Assembly (NCBI GenBank): GCA_023381515.1
Contig: JAMCQI010000036.1
Span: 1 to 64,000 of the forward strand
Origin: Chloroflexota bacterium
Lineage (GTDB): Bacteria; Chloroflexota; Anaerolineae; UBA4142
DNA length: 64,000 bases
Direction: 5' to 3'
The position numbers and the translations under genes are program-made. The notes below the pieces were generated by a model. That model saw only the letters and a list, made by a program, of their open reading frames with translations. It was not told the DNA's origin and ran no database searches. Shown here piece by piece: positions 27,803 to 37,464 of the stretch. Each line of letters starts with the position of its first letter. Position 1 is the first letter of the stretch.

Positions 27803-29524
27803 ATGGCAAGCAAGAGATTGATCGTCTTCGCAGTTACTCTGCTCGTAGGGAACCTCTTCATTTCGGCGTGTGCGCCCGCGCCCGCCCCTCCGCCCGCGGC
27901 CACACAGCCGCCCGCCGCGACCAGCGCTCCGACCACGACCGCACCCACGACCGCTGCCGCGAGCGCGTCGCCCACCGCAGGGCCTACCTCAACGATCGCG
28001 GCAGGCAAACGCGTCTTTAGGGCGACCTTCTCGCCACCACTGCGCGCCGATCCGGCTGTCGGCAATGATTATGTGGCATCCTCCACGCTGCCGAATTTGT
28101 ACGACTCACTCGTTTTCCCCAACGCGAAGGGGAGCGTCGACCCCTGGCTAGCCACTTCTTGGGATATCTCAAGCGACGGGCTGACGTACACTTTCCATTT
28201 GAGAACCGGCGTCAAGTTCCATGACGGTACCACCCTGAAGGCAAGCGACGTCGTGTACAGCTACAACCGCCTCAAGACGATTGGCCAGGGGTATGCCTAC
28301 CTGGTCACGCCCGGCGTTCAGAGTGTCATGGCGCCCGACGACAACACCGTCGTCTTCAAGATCGAGAAACCCAGCGCCTTGTTCCTGCCTAGCCTCATCC
28401 GCCTCTATGTGGTCGAAGAAGCGCTGGTGCGCAAGAATGCGACCTCGAGTGGGGCCTATGGCGCGAACGGCGACTATGCTACGGGCTGGTTGCAGACCCA
28501 CGATGCCGGCTCGGGACCCTACATGATCACCGAATTTCCGCTGGCGGAGTACGTCCTGATGTCCAAGAACGTGAATTGGTGGGGCAAGTTCAACCCGAAC
28601 GCGCCGGATGAAGTGCGCTTTATCGTCACGACGGAAGCCGTCACGGTCCGCAGCCTGCTCCAGAACAACCAACTCGAGATGACGGACCAATGGCAGTCGC
28701 TCGAAGCCTACCAGGCGTTCGCCAAGATCCCGGGCGTCAAGGTGTTGGCTCTCCCCACCGTCTCGTCTTTCTATTACATGCTGAATAACGCCAAGGCACC
28801 AACGGACGATGTACACTGCCGCAAGGCCATCGATTACGCCTACGACTATAACGCGGCGCTGGGGCTCGAATGGCCTGGCACTAAGCAGATGATCGCGCCG
28901 GTCCCGGCGACCCTGGCGGGCGTGGACCCCAATCTCCCATACTACAAGCACGATATGACCAAGGCCAAGCAAGAACTCGCCCAGTGCAAGTATGCCAACC
29001 AACTCGACAAGTACCCGATCACGGTCGATTGGGTCTCGGAGGTGCCCGACGAGGAAAAGTATGCGTTGCTTTTCCAGTCGAACATGGCCGACATCGGCTT
29101 CAAGGTCAATATCGTCAAGACGCCGTGGCTGAGTCTGGTCGACAACATGAGCAAGCTCGATAGCAGCCCTTCGATCTCGACCATCTATGTTTCGGCAGAC
29201 CTCCCCGAAGCGGGCTTGATGCTTCGGCAGCGCTATCACTCGAGCACCACCGGGACGTGGCAGCAGAATGAATGGCTGAGGGACCCCAAGCTCGATGCAT
29301 CGATCGACGATGCGCTGAGCACGCTCGATCAACAGCAGCGCTTTGCCAAGTATTCCGCGATCGAGAAGGATCTGGAAGATCGTGCCGCCTCCTTGTGGAT
29401 CTACGATCAGCTAGAGAAACATGGCATTCGGGACTGCGTGGATCTGCCGGCCGCGAAGGGACAGACGAGCGTTCTCATCGGCTACTATTTCTTCATGCCG
29501 GATGTGGGAGTCACCTGCAAGTAG
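27803..29524 (+). CDS. Peptide/nickel-type ABC importer substrate-binding lipoprotein (DppA-like)
   Basis: 573 aa, SBP family 5. The signal peptide ends in a lipobox with Cys23 (FISAC), then a Pro/Ala/Thr linker to about residue 65. Family-5 blocks follow (LATSWDISSDGLTYTFHLR and VKFHDGTTLKASDVVYSYNR). ATG 27803 has AAGGAGGAGA upstream. It heads a full DppABCDF set. Ligands of this family include di- and oligopeptides, opines and other amides. Confidence 0.9.
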   Translation: MASKRLIVFAVTLLVGNLFISACAPAPAPPPAATQPPAATSAPTTTAPTTAAASASPTAGPTSTIAAGKRVFRATFSPPLRADPAVGNDYVASSTLPNLYDSLVFPNAKGSVDPWLATSWDISSDGLTYTFHLRTGVKFHDGTTLKASDVVYSYNRLKTIGQGYAYLVTPGVQSVMAPDDNTVVFKIEKPSALFLPSLIRLYVVEEALVRKNATSSGAYGANGDYATGWLQTHDAGSGPYMITEFPLAEYVLMSKNVNWWGKFNPNAPDEVRFIVTTEAVTVRSLLQNNQLEMTDQWQSLEAYQAFAKIPGVKVLALPTVSSFYYMLNNAKAPTDDVHCRKAIDYAYDYNAALGLEWPGTKQMIAPVPATLAGVDPNLPYYKHDMTKAKQELAQCKYANQLDKYPITVDWVSEVPDEEKYALLFQSNMADIGFKVNIVKTPWLSLVDNMSKLDSSPSISTIYVSADLPEAGLMLRQRYHSSTTGTWQQNEWLRDPKLDASIDDALSTLDQQQRFAKYSAIEKDLEDRAASLWIYDQLEKHGIRDCVDLPAAKGQTSVLIGYYFFMPDVGVTCK

Positions 29525-29662
29525 ACACCGGTGAACGTCTCTGATTGACGGTAAAGCAGGAGCTTCCGGGGAGCACGGGTCCGACCCGCTTCGGGAGCTC
29601 CATTTCGGAAGGAGCCAGCCAGGACAAGGAGCAGGCATGGGTCGGACGGGAGGGAATGCTGA

Positions 29663-30691
29663 ATGTCGATGCTGAATTTTCTAGTACGGCGGATCATTTA
29701 CTCGTTCTTTGTCCTCCTGGGTCTGTCGATCGTGATCTTCATCATTGCCCGAATCATGCCCGGTGATCCGGCGCGCATGGCTGTGGGGGCACGCGCCCCA
29801 CAGTGGGTGGTGGACCAAATCCGCGAGCAGATGCATCTCAACGATCCGTTACCCGTGCAATATGGTTATTGGCTGGCGGACGCCGTGCACGGCGATTTTG
29901 GCCTGTCGCTCGTCACCCAGCGGCCGGTCACCGCGGACATCAGAGAATTCTTTCCTGCCTCGCTCGAACTCGTCTTGGTCGCGGGCTTGCTCTCTGCCTT
30001 GGGGGGTATCGGCCTCGGCACCCTATCCGCTCGCTACAAAGATACCTGGGTCGACAACGTCGTGCGCCTCTTTTCGTATGCCGGAGTGGTGACTCCGTCC
30101 TTCGTCTTTGCGATCTTTTTCGTCCTCATCTTTGCGTGGGAGCTCAAGTGGTTTCCGGTTATCGGGCGGTTGAGCGAGCAGACACCGGCACCCCCCGTGG
30201 TCACGGGACTCATCACCGTCGATTCACTTCTCGCCGGACAGTTCGGAACCTTTCTCGATGCACTGAAGCATTTGGTTCTTCCCGCCCTGGCGCTCGCCAT
30301 GGGGGCCATCGCACAGGAGGCCCGCATCACCCGCGCGACGATGGCGGACAATCTGAGCAAAGATTATATCGCCGCGGAACGTGCTCTCGGCATTTCCGAG
30401 CGTGAGGTAACGGGCCGCTTTTTGCTCAAACCTTCGCTGATCCCGACTGTGTCGATCCTCGGCCTGGACATTGCTTCGACCTTCAGCATTGCGTTCCTGG
30501 TGGAGCTCATTTTCAACTGGCCCGGGCTGGCGCGCTACGGGATGCAGTCGATGTTGAACAAGGACCTGAACTCGATCTCGGCCGTCATCCTGGTTTTGGG
30601 CGCCGTGTTTGTGGTGGTCAACATTCTGGTGGATATTATCGTCGCCCAGTTGGATCCGCGCATCCGCTTGAGTGCGGCGAGGAGCGGGTAG
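29663..30691 (+). CDS. Peptide-type ABC importer permease (DppB-like)
   Basis: 342 aa with six membrane segments. The start MLNFLVRRIIYSFFVLLGLS is characteristic of DppB/OppB proteins, as is the late EAA loop (YIAAERALGISEREVTGRF). The second permease follows after five bases. Confidence 0.92.
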   Translation: MSMLNFLVRRIIYSFFVLLGLSIVIFIIARIMPGDPARMAVGARAPQWVVDQIREQMHLNDPLPVQYGYWLADAVHGDFGLSLVTQRPVTADIREFFPASLELVLVAGLLSALGGIGLGTLSARYKDTWVDNVVRLFSYAGVVTPSFVFAIFFVLIFAWELKWFPVIGRLSEQTPAPPVVTGLITVDSLLAGQFGTFLDALKHLVLPALALAMGAIAQEARITRATMADNLSKDYIAAERALGISEREVTGRFLLKPSLIPTVSILGLDIASTFSIAFLVELIFNWPGLARYGMQSMLNKDLNSISAVILVLGAVFVVVNILVDIIVAQLDPRIRLSAARSG

Positions 30692-30696
30692 ACGCC

Positions 30697-31629
30697 ATGG
30701 CCGAACAGGTGAATCTCAGCCGGGGTTTTGCGGCGACGATTACGCCACAACAGATCGCACAGTTGGAGCGAGCATCACGGAGAGAGAACCTGGGCCGCTC
30801 TTGGTACAAGTTCTCACGCAACATTCTGTCGGTCGTTGGTGCCCTGACCGTCTTGGCGCTCGTGCTGCTCGCGGTCTTTGCGCCGTATGTGACGCCCTAT
30901 CCAAAGCACGCCGGCGCTTTTGTGAACTTTGCCCACGCGAAAGAACCGCCCAGCTCCCAATATATCTTTGGGACCGATCAGATCGGGCGCGATATTTTCA
31001 CGCGGATCATCTTTGGGCTGCGTTCATCACTGCTCATGGGCGTGATGGTCTTGGTCCTTGTAGTACCGGTCGGCGTGCTACTGGGCCTGGTGGCCGGTTA
31101 CTTTCAGGGGACTTGGATCGACGCACTCATCATGCGTACGACGGACATCTTCTTGGCGGTGCCGCCCTTGATCCTGGCGCTCGCGGTCGCTTCGGTGCTG
31201 GAGCCCAATTTGTGGAACGGCATGCTGGCCGTTTCGCTCATGTGGTGGCCTTGGTACACGCGCCTCGTGTATGGTCTCGCGAGCGCGACGCGCAACGAGT
31301 TTTTCGTGAGCGCAGCGGAGGTGACCGGCGCAAGTACGGCGCACATCCTCTTCCGCGAGATTCTGCCGAACACGATTTCCCCGATCTTTACCAAGATGAG
31401 TCTGGATGTCGCGTGGGTCATCATCATTGGCTCGATGCTCAGTTTCGTCGGCTTGGGCGTCCAGCCTCCGGAACCGAGCTTGGGAACGATGGTCGCCGAT
31501 GGCGCCCGCTATTTGCCGGACCAATGGTGGATTGCCGTTTTTCCAGCGCTGGCGATTGTCGTCGTCGTGCTCGGTTTTAACCTCTTGGGCGACGGTGTGC
31601 GCGACATGTTTGCGGCGGAGGGGGTGTGA
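30697..31629 (+). CDS. Peptide-type ABC importer permease (DppC-like)
   Basis: 310 aa. Cytoplasmic N-terminus of about 45 residues, then the OppC-type block FGTDQIGRDIFTRIIFG and the EAA loop (FFVSAAEVTGASTAHILFRE). The ATP-binding gene starts one base after its stop. Confidence 0.92.
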   Translation: MAEQVNLSRGFAATITPQQIAQLERASRRENLGRSWYKFSRNILSVVGALTVLALVLLAVFAPYVTPYPKHAGAFVNFAHAKEPPSSQYIFGTDQIGRDIFTRIIFGLRSSLLMGVMVLVLVVPVGVLLGLVAGYFQGTWIDALIMRTTDIFLAVPPLILALAVASVLEPNLWNGMLAVSLMWWPWYTRLVYGLASATRNEFFVSAAEVTGASTAHILFREILPNTISPIFTKMSLDVAWVIIIGSMLSFVGLGVQPPEPSLGTMVADGARYLPDQWWIAVFPALAIVVVVLGFNLLGDGVRDMFAAEGV

Positions 31630-31630
31630 G

Positions 31631-32650
31631 ATGGCAGGCTCACCGGTAACCGGGTTCTCGCCCGCCGCTCCCCTGTTGGACGTGAAAAACCTGCAGGTCC
31701 ATTTCGCCGTGTACGGGGGACGCCTGCGCGTGCTGGATGGTGTCAACTTTTCCATGCGGAGTGGCGAACGCGTCGGACTGGTCGGCGAGACCGGCTGTGG
31801 CAAGACGACGATGATGAAGGCGATCCTGCGCGTCCTGCCCACTCCGCCCGCCAAAATCCCGGCCGGTGAGATCCTGTTCAAGGGTCGGGATATTCTCAAG
31901 ATGCGAGACCATGAGCTGCGCGCGGTCCGCGGGCGAGGCATCTCGATGATTTTCCAGGACCCCACGGCCGCGCTCAACCCGGTCTTTAGCATCGGGGAAC
32001 AGGTCGAGGCGGTTATTCGCTATTCCACGTCGCCGGGCAAGGCGTCGTCGCGCGAAGAGACACATCAGCGCGCCATTACCGCCCTCCAGGAAGTGGCTCT
32101 TGCCGACCCTGAACGGCTACTGCGGAGTTATCCGATCCAGCTCAGCGGCGGCATGCGCCAGCGCGTCTGCATCGGCATGGCCTTGTCCACTCGCCCCGAG
32201 ATCCTAATCGCCGACGAACCGGGCACGTCGCTCGATGTGACGATCCAAGACCAAGTTCTCCGGCTCTTGCGGAAACTGGTCGAAGAAAAGAATACCTCGG
32301 TCATCCTCATCACGCACACCCTGGGGATCGTGCGCGAAACGACGGACCGGGTGTATGTCATGTACGCGGGTAACATCGTCGAATCGGCACCGACCGCGAG
32401 GCTCTTCTCCCAGCCCTTGCATCCCTACACGCAGGGGCTGATCAGCACCGTTCCCCGCCTGACGGGCGGCGGCATTGCGAGCGGGATTCCCGGACGCATC
32501 CCGGATTACCTCAACCCGCCCTCCGGTTGCCGGTTTCATCCGCGCTGTTCGCAGATGATGGAGATCTGCCGCACGACCAAGCCGCCGGCTTTCAAGATGG
32601 GTGACGGACATGAGGTTGCCTGCTTCCTGTACAAGGATGAGGCCAAGTGA
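31631..32650 (+). CDS. Peptide-type ABC importer ATP-binding protein (DppD-like)
   Basis: 339 aa from ATG 31631; the frame is open further back inside the permease gene but that is a shadow. Walker A GETGCGKTT, signature LSGGMRQRV and Walker B LIADEP are all present. The C-terminal oligopeptide-transporter segment with its Cys pattern (GCRFHPRC) is also present. It overlaps DppF by four bases. Confidence 0.92.
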   Translation: MAGSPVTGFSPAAPLLDVKNLQVHFAVYGGRLRVLDGVNFSMRSGERVGLVGETGCGKTTMMKAILRVLPTPPAKIPAGEILFKGRDILKMRDHELRAVRGRGISMIFQDPTAALNPVFSIGEQVEAVIRYSTSPGKASSREETHQRAITALQEVALADPERLLRSYPIQLSGGMRQRVCIGMALSTRPEILIADEPGTSLDVTIQDQVLRLLRKLVEEKNTSVILITHTLGIVRETTDRVYVMYAGNIVESAPTARLFSQPLHPYTQGLISTVPRLTGGGIASGIPGRIPDYLNPPSGCRFHPRCSQMMEICRTTKPPAFKMGDGHEVACFLYKDEAK

Positions 32651-33636
32651 CGACAGAAATCTTGACAGCGACAGCGCTTAAAAAGTATTTCGTGGTCGGG
32701 AGAACGGGCTGGCGCGACCGGCAAGCGGTCACGGTCAAGGCGGTCGACGGGATCTCGTTCACGATGTACGAAGGCGAGACCCTGGGGCTGGTGGGCGAGT
32801 CCGGATCAGGCAAGAGCACCGTGGCTTATACCACAATCGGCATGTATCGTCCCACGTCCGGGAGCCTCAAGTTCCGCGGTCAAGAGCTGTTCCAAAACGG
32901 CGGCCAGCGACCGATGTCGCTGCGAAAAGCCATCCAAATTGTCTTCCAGGACCCCGGCTCATCGCTCAACCCGCGGCGCAATATCAAGCAAATCCTCGAA
33001 TTGCCACTCCAAATTCACCAGCCCGGAAAGAACCGGCTCGAGCAGATCGTCCATTTACTAGAGGTAGTCGATCTCCCACCTGAATACATGTACAAGTATC
33101 CGCACATGCTGAGCGGCGGCGAGGAACAGATCGTCGCGATTGCACGGGCGCTCGCGACGAATCCGTCGCTTATTATCCTGGACGAGCCAACCTCCGCGCT
33201 GGATGTATCGGTGCAGGCCAAGACGATCAATTTGCTTCTGCGGTTGCAGAAAGAGTTCAACCTCTCCTATTTGTTCATCACGCACGACCTCAGTCTCATG
33301 CGCAACGTAGCCTCCCGAGTCGCGATCATGTACCTGGGCAAAATCTGCGAGGTGGCCGAGACCGCTGGCTTTTTCCAGAATCCCTTACACCCGTACACGC
33401 AGATGCTCCTTTCTTCCATTCCAGTCGTATCGGTCGAAGAGGAGGCTCTCAAACCCAAGAAGGTGCTCTCGACCGGGGAAATCCCCAGTCCGGTCAACAT
33501 TCCAAGCGGGTGCAGCTTCCGCACGCGCTGCCCATTCGCGATGGATCTTTGTTCGAAAATCGATCCGGTGATGGTGGATACGGGCAAAGGGCACTCAGTC
33601 CGCTGTCATCTCTTTTCTCAGCCCGCCGCGGCATGA
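32647..33636 (+). CDS. Peptide-type ABC importer ATP-binding protein (DppF-like)
   Basis: 329 aa, GTG start overlapping the DppD stop. Walker A GESGSGKST, Walker B LIILDEPTSALD, C-terminal CSFRTRCPFA. The signature helix reads LSGGEEQIVAIARAL rather than the usual LSGGQRQRV, an unusual but probably tolerated change. Completes the transporter. Confidence 0.92.
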   Translation: MTTEILTATALKKYFVVGRTGWRDRQAVTVKAVDGISFTMYEGETLGLVGESGSGKSTVAYTTIGMYRPTSGSLKFRGQELFQNGGQRPMSLRKAIQIVFQDPGSSLNPRRNIKQILELPLQIHQPGKNRLEQIVHLLEVVDLPPEYMYKYPHMLSGGEEQIVAIARALATNPSLIILDEPTSALDVSVQAKTINLLLRLQKEFNLSYLFITHDLSLMRNVASRVAIMYLGKICEVAETAGFFQNPLHPYTQMLLSSIPVVSVEEEALKPKKVLSTGEIPSPVNIPSGCSFRTRCPFAMDLCSKIDPVMVDTGKGHSVRCHLFSQPAAA

Positions 33637-33684
33637 GTTTCTCGGCGAATCGCCTTCAGGTACCACCCTTTAGAAGGAGGGAAA

Positions 33685-35736
33685 ATGCTTCGAGTTGCAA
33701 CGGACATCGGAGGGACGTTTACAGACCTTGTCTTTGTTACTCCCGAAGGCCAGGTGGGTACAGCCAAGAGCCACACGACCCCCGGGCAGTATGAAAAGGG
33801 CGTGATGGACGTGATCGCGGCCAAGCACATCTCCCCGCGCGACTTCATGTCCTTTGTGCACGGCACGACGATCGTCATTAACGCGATCACGGAGAGAAAG
33901 GGCGCCAAGGCAGCGCTGCTCACGACGCAGGGCTTTCGCGACATCATTGAAATTGGCCGCGGCAATCGCCCCGATTTCTTTAATTTGGAATATCGCAAGC
34001 CACAGCCCTTCGTGCCGCGCTATCTCCGTCGTGAAATCCCGGGCCGCATGTCGTACAAGGGGATGGAGGAGAAGCCGCTCGACCTTTCCGGGCTGGTCGC
34101 CATCCTCGACGATTTTCGCCGCGAAGGAGTCGAAGCGATTGCGATCGCCTTTATCAACTCCTATGCCAATCCGGCGCACGAGGAGGCGGCGCTCGCCCAA
34201 GTGCAGAAGCTCTGGCCCGATGTTTCGGTGGTAGCGTCCACTCAGATCACGCGCGAATGGCGCGAGTACGAACGGATGAACACGGCCGCCTTGTCCGCCT
34301 ACGTCCAGCCCATTGCGCATCGCTACCTGGACGACCTAACAGGTTGTCTTGCCAACGCGGGCATGCAATGCACCTCCTACTTCATTGCCTCCAATTGCGG
34401 TGTGGACACCGTCAAGAACATGCGCCAGGTCCCGATTACGATGATCGAATCCGGTCCTGCCAGCGGAGTCTGGGGTGCGGCGGCGCTCGGACGGCTGATT
34501 GGCGAACTGAATGCCATCGCGATTGATATTGGTGGGACGACGGCCAAGTGTGGCTTGATCACCAAGGGGGAGGTCAAGCTCAACACCAACTACCTGGTCG
34601 AACGCACCGAGGCCTCGGCCGGGTACCCGGTGATGGTGCCGGTCGTGGATCTGGTGGAGATCGGTAACGGCGGCGGGTCCATCGCCTGGGTGGACGAATT
34701 TCAGAGAATGCATGTTGGTCCTCAAAGCGCCGGAGCCGTGCCGGGGCCGGTGGCCTATGCTCTCGGTGGAACCGAAGCGACGACCACGGACGCGAATCTC
34801 GCCCTGGGTTGCATCAATCCGAACTATTTCTGCGGCGGCACGATGACCGCGGATATGCCCGCCGTGAACAAAGCGCTCGACCAGTTGGCGGCGACGGTGC
34901 ACATCAGCCGTCAGGAAGCGGCACGCGGCATCGTTCGGATTGCGAACAATAACATGGTCAACGCGATCAAGCTGATTTCGGTCAATCGCGGCCACGACCC
35001 GCGCGATTTCACGCTCATTGCTTTCGGCGGCGGCGGCGGCATGCACGCCTGCGCCTTGGCGAAAGAACTGGGGATCAGAAAAGTCGTCATTCCCAAACAA
35101 TCCAGTGTGTTCTCGGCTTGGGGGATGTTGTTGAGCGATTTGCGCCGCGACTATTTGCAGACCCAGATCGTTGATCTCGGCGCTCCCGGGGCGGCCTCAC
35201 AAATCAACGACGCGTTGACCCAACTGGAAGAAAAGGCCCTGCGGGCATACGAAGCGGAAAACATCGTGCGTGCGCGCGTTCACTTTCTCCGCTATGCTCG
35301 GTTTCGATATCAAAATCAGGAACATTCGGTGGAAACCGATCTGCCGAATGGCGCGATCACGGACGAACAGATGGGGCCTATCGTCGAGCATTTCCACGTC
35401 AACTATGAGCGGGAATACACCTACCGGCTGGCCGCGCCGGTGGAGCTCGTCTGTTACCACCTGATCGCCATTGCCCAGGTGGACAAGCTCAAGCCGGAGA
35501 AGCTGCCGACGACGATCCGCAGGGTCGAGGAGGCGGTCAAGGCACACCGAGAAGTGGACTATGTTGAGGCGGGCATCCATTCGGCGACGATCTACGACGG
35601 TGATGCGCTCGAACCGGGCATGAGTTTCGCTGGCCCGGCCATTATCGAGGAATCTGGCGCGACGACCGTGATCCCGCCAGGTCTGCATTGCCATATTGAC
35701 GACTATGGCGACTATCAGATTCAGACAGGTCAATAG
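33685..35736 (+). CDS. Hydantoinase/oxoprolinase subunit A (HyuA-like)
   Basis: 683 aa. N-terminal hydantoinase/oxoprolinase domain (VATDIGGTFTDLVFV, an actin-like phosphate loop) and the main domain with AIDIGGTTAKCGLI and the glycine-rich IAFGGGGGMHA. The family uses ATP to open cyclic amides (5-oxoproline, N-methylhydantoin) or to activate ketones for carboxylation. ATG 33685 has AGAAGGAGG upstream. Subunit B follows after 12 bases. The importer upstream and peptidase downstream favour a cyclic amide or peptide-derived lactam. Confidence 0.9.
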   Translation: MLRVATDIGGTFTDLVFVTPEGQVGTAKSHTTPGQYEKGVMDVIAAKHISPRDFMSFVHGTTIVINAITERKGAKAALLTTQGFRDIIEIGRGNRPDFFNLEYRKPQPFVPRYLRREIPGRMSYKGMEEKPLDLSGLVAILDDFRREGVEAIAIAFINSYANPAHEEAALAQVQKLWPDVSVVASTQITREWREYERMNTAALSAYVQPIAHRYLDDLTGCLANAGMQCTSYFIASNCGVDTVKNMRQVPITMIESGPASGVWGAAALGRLIGELNAIAIDIGGTTAKCGLITKGEVKLNTNYLVERTEASAGYPVMVPVVDLVEIGNGGGSIAWVDEFQRMHVGPQSAGAVPGPVAYALGGTEATTTDANLALGCINPNYFCGGTMTADMPAVNKALDQLAATVHISRQEAARGIVRIANNNMVNAIKLISVNRGHDPRDFTLIAFGGGGGMHACALAKELGIRKVVIPKQSSVFSAWGMLLSDLRRDYLQTQIVDLGAPGAASQINDALTQLEEKALRAYEAENIVRARVHFLRYARFRYQNQEHSVETDLPNGAITDEQMGPIVEHFHVNYEREYTYRLAAPVELVCYHLIAIAQVDKLKPEKLPTTIRRVEEAVKAHREVDYVEAGIHSATIYDGDALEPGMSFAGPAIIEESGATTVIPPGLHCHIDDYGDYQIQTGQ

Positions 35737-35748
35737 GGAGGTTCAGCC

Positions 35749-37425
35749 ATGGGCCAGCAATATGATCCGATTACGACAGAAATCATCCAGAACTCGCTGC
35801 AAGCGGCGGCGGACGAGATGTTCGCCGCGCTGCGCCACACGGCGATGAGCGCGATCATCTATGAGGTGCTCGACATGGGCACCGGCATCACCGATCGAAA
35901 CGGCGAGATGGCCGGTTCCGGTGCTGGCATCCCGGCCTTCGTCGGCGTGCTGGACAAGACCGTCAAGCAGATTCTCGGCAAGTTCAACAAGCCGGGGGAT
36001 ATCGAGCCGGGCGACATCTTTGTCACGAACGACCCGTACAGCGGTGGCGTGACGCACCTCAACGATGTCGTCCTTGTCATGCCGGTCTTTGCCGACGGCG
36101 AACTGCTCGCCTGGACGGCGAATATTGCGCACTGGAACGATGTGGGCGGCATGGTGCCCGGCAGTATGTCCACGGATGCGAAAGAGATTTTCCAAGAGGG
36201 GATGATCCTCGCTGGGATCAAGCTCTTTTCGCGCGGTCAGCCGATCCGGTCGGTGTTCGATATCCTCACCGCGAACTGCCGCATGCCCGATTTCCTGACC
36301 GGAGACCTCTGGGCCGGGGTGGCTTCGGTTCGCGTCGGCGAACGCCGTCTCTTGGAAATCGTGAACAAGTACGGAAAGGACGTTTTCCTCCATGCCGTAG
36401 AAGAGTACATGGACTATGGCGAGCGGGTCAGTTTGGCCGCACTGAAGCGCCTGCCCAAAGGCACCTATTCCTTGGTCGAGGAACAAGACACGGGGGCGCC
36501 CTGGAAGGTCACCGTCGAGATTCGAGACGACCAGTTTATCGTTGACCTGAGGGACAATCCCGATCAGGACAAAGGCCCCTTCAATATGAGCCGGGACGAA
36601 GCAGTCGTTTCCTGCCAAATCGCGTTCAAAGGGGTCACTTCGCCAGAGCGAGTCGCGAATGGCGGCACCTTTCGCCCCCTGAAGGTCTTGACGCGACACG
36701 GGAGCATCTTCGATCCGATCTACCCGGCGGCGATGGGCATTTACTATGAATTGACGATCAGGCTCGAAGATCTCATTGTGCGCTGCCTCGCCCAACGAAT
36801 GCCGGAGCGGCTGCCGGCCGGCAGCTTTGCGTCCGTGTGCGGCACACTCTTCGGCGGCATTCATCCCGATACCGGCCGCACCTATGCCGTCATCGAGCCA
36901 GAACTCGGTGGCTGGGGTGGATCGCCGCTGGCAGACGGCAACCCGGGTCAGTTCTCTGCCCTGCACGGCGAAACGTATAACTGCCCAGCCGAAGTCGCAG
37001 AAGCGCGCTATGGTGTGACGGTGGACTATCTGAGTTTTCACGACGAAGAAGGAGGTGCGGGCCTGCATCGCGGCGGCAAAGGCGTGCGGATCGATTACCG
37101 TATGAAATCCGACAATGCCTGGCTGACCGTCGCCTACACACGCTCGCGCATTCTACCGTGGCCGCTGAATGGTGGCTGTGAAGGCTCACCCAACCACGTG
37201 GAGATTGTCCGGGCCGATGGCACCATTGAGAACCACGCGGTGGTAAGCGGCCTGACTGTGAACTGCGATGAGATCATCCGCATCAAGACGGCTACGGGTG
37301 CCGGGTGGGGCGACCCCATGCAACGTCCCCTGAATTTGGTGAAAGAAGACCTGAAGAACGGCTACATCACGGAGGAGCAGGCGAACCGCTATTACGGACT
37401 GGACGAACGGAGCCAAAGCGAATAG
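35749..37425 (+). CDS. Hydantoinase/oxoprolinase subunit B (HyuB-like)
   Basis: 558 aa, full-length partner of HyuA (DPITTEIIQNSLQAAADEM at the start; VTNDPYSGGVTHLNDV; GWGDPMQRP near the end). The two subunits work as a complex. The exact ring substrate cannot be read. Confidence 0.9.
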   Translation: MGQQYDPITTEIIQNSLQAAADEMFAALRHTAMSAIIYEVLDMGTGITDRNGEMAGSGAGIPAFVGVLDKTVKQILGKFNKPGDIEPGDIFVTNDPYSGGVTHLNDVVLVMPVFADGELLAWTANIAHWNDVGGMVPGSMSTDAKEIFQEGMILAGIKLFSRGQPIRSVFDILTANCRMPDFLTGDLWAGVASVRVGERRLLEIVNKYGKDVFLHAVEEYMDYGERVSLAALKRLPKGTYSLVEEQDTGAPWKVTVEIRDDQFIVDLRDNPDQDKGPFNMSRDEAVVSCQIAFKGVTSPERVANGGTFRPLKVLTRHGSIFDPIYPAAMGIYYELTIRLEDLIVRCLAQRMPERLPAGSFASVCGTLFGGIHPDTGRTYAVIEPELGGWGGSPLADGNPGQFSALHGETYNCPAEVAEARYGVTVDYLSFHDEEGGAGLHRGGKGVRIDYRMKSDNAWLTVAYTRSRILPWPLNGGCEGSPNHVEIVRADGTIENHAVVSGLTVNCDEIIRIKTATGAGWGDPMQRPLNLVKEDLKNGYITEEQANRYYGLDERSQSE

Positions 37426-37464
37426 GTGTCCTCGCACGGGGTCTGTTCACACGGGGGCAGGTCG

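Noticed and set aside
28169..29332. 387-codon open frame on minus opposite the DppA-like gene
   Set aside because: It mirrors the codon pattern of a clear family-5 binding protein and shows no recognisable family or ribosome site.
35743..37068. 441-codon open frame on minus opposite HyuB
   Set aside because: Shadow of a well-supported hydantoinase B gene; the translation shows no domain.
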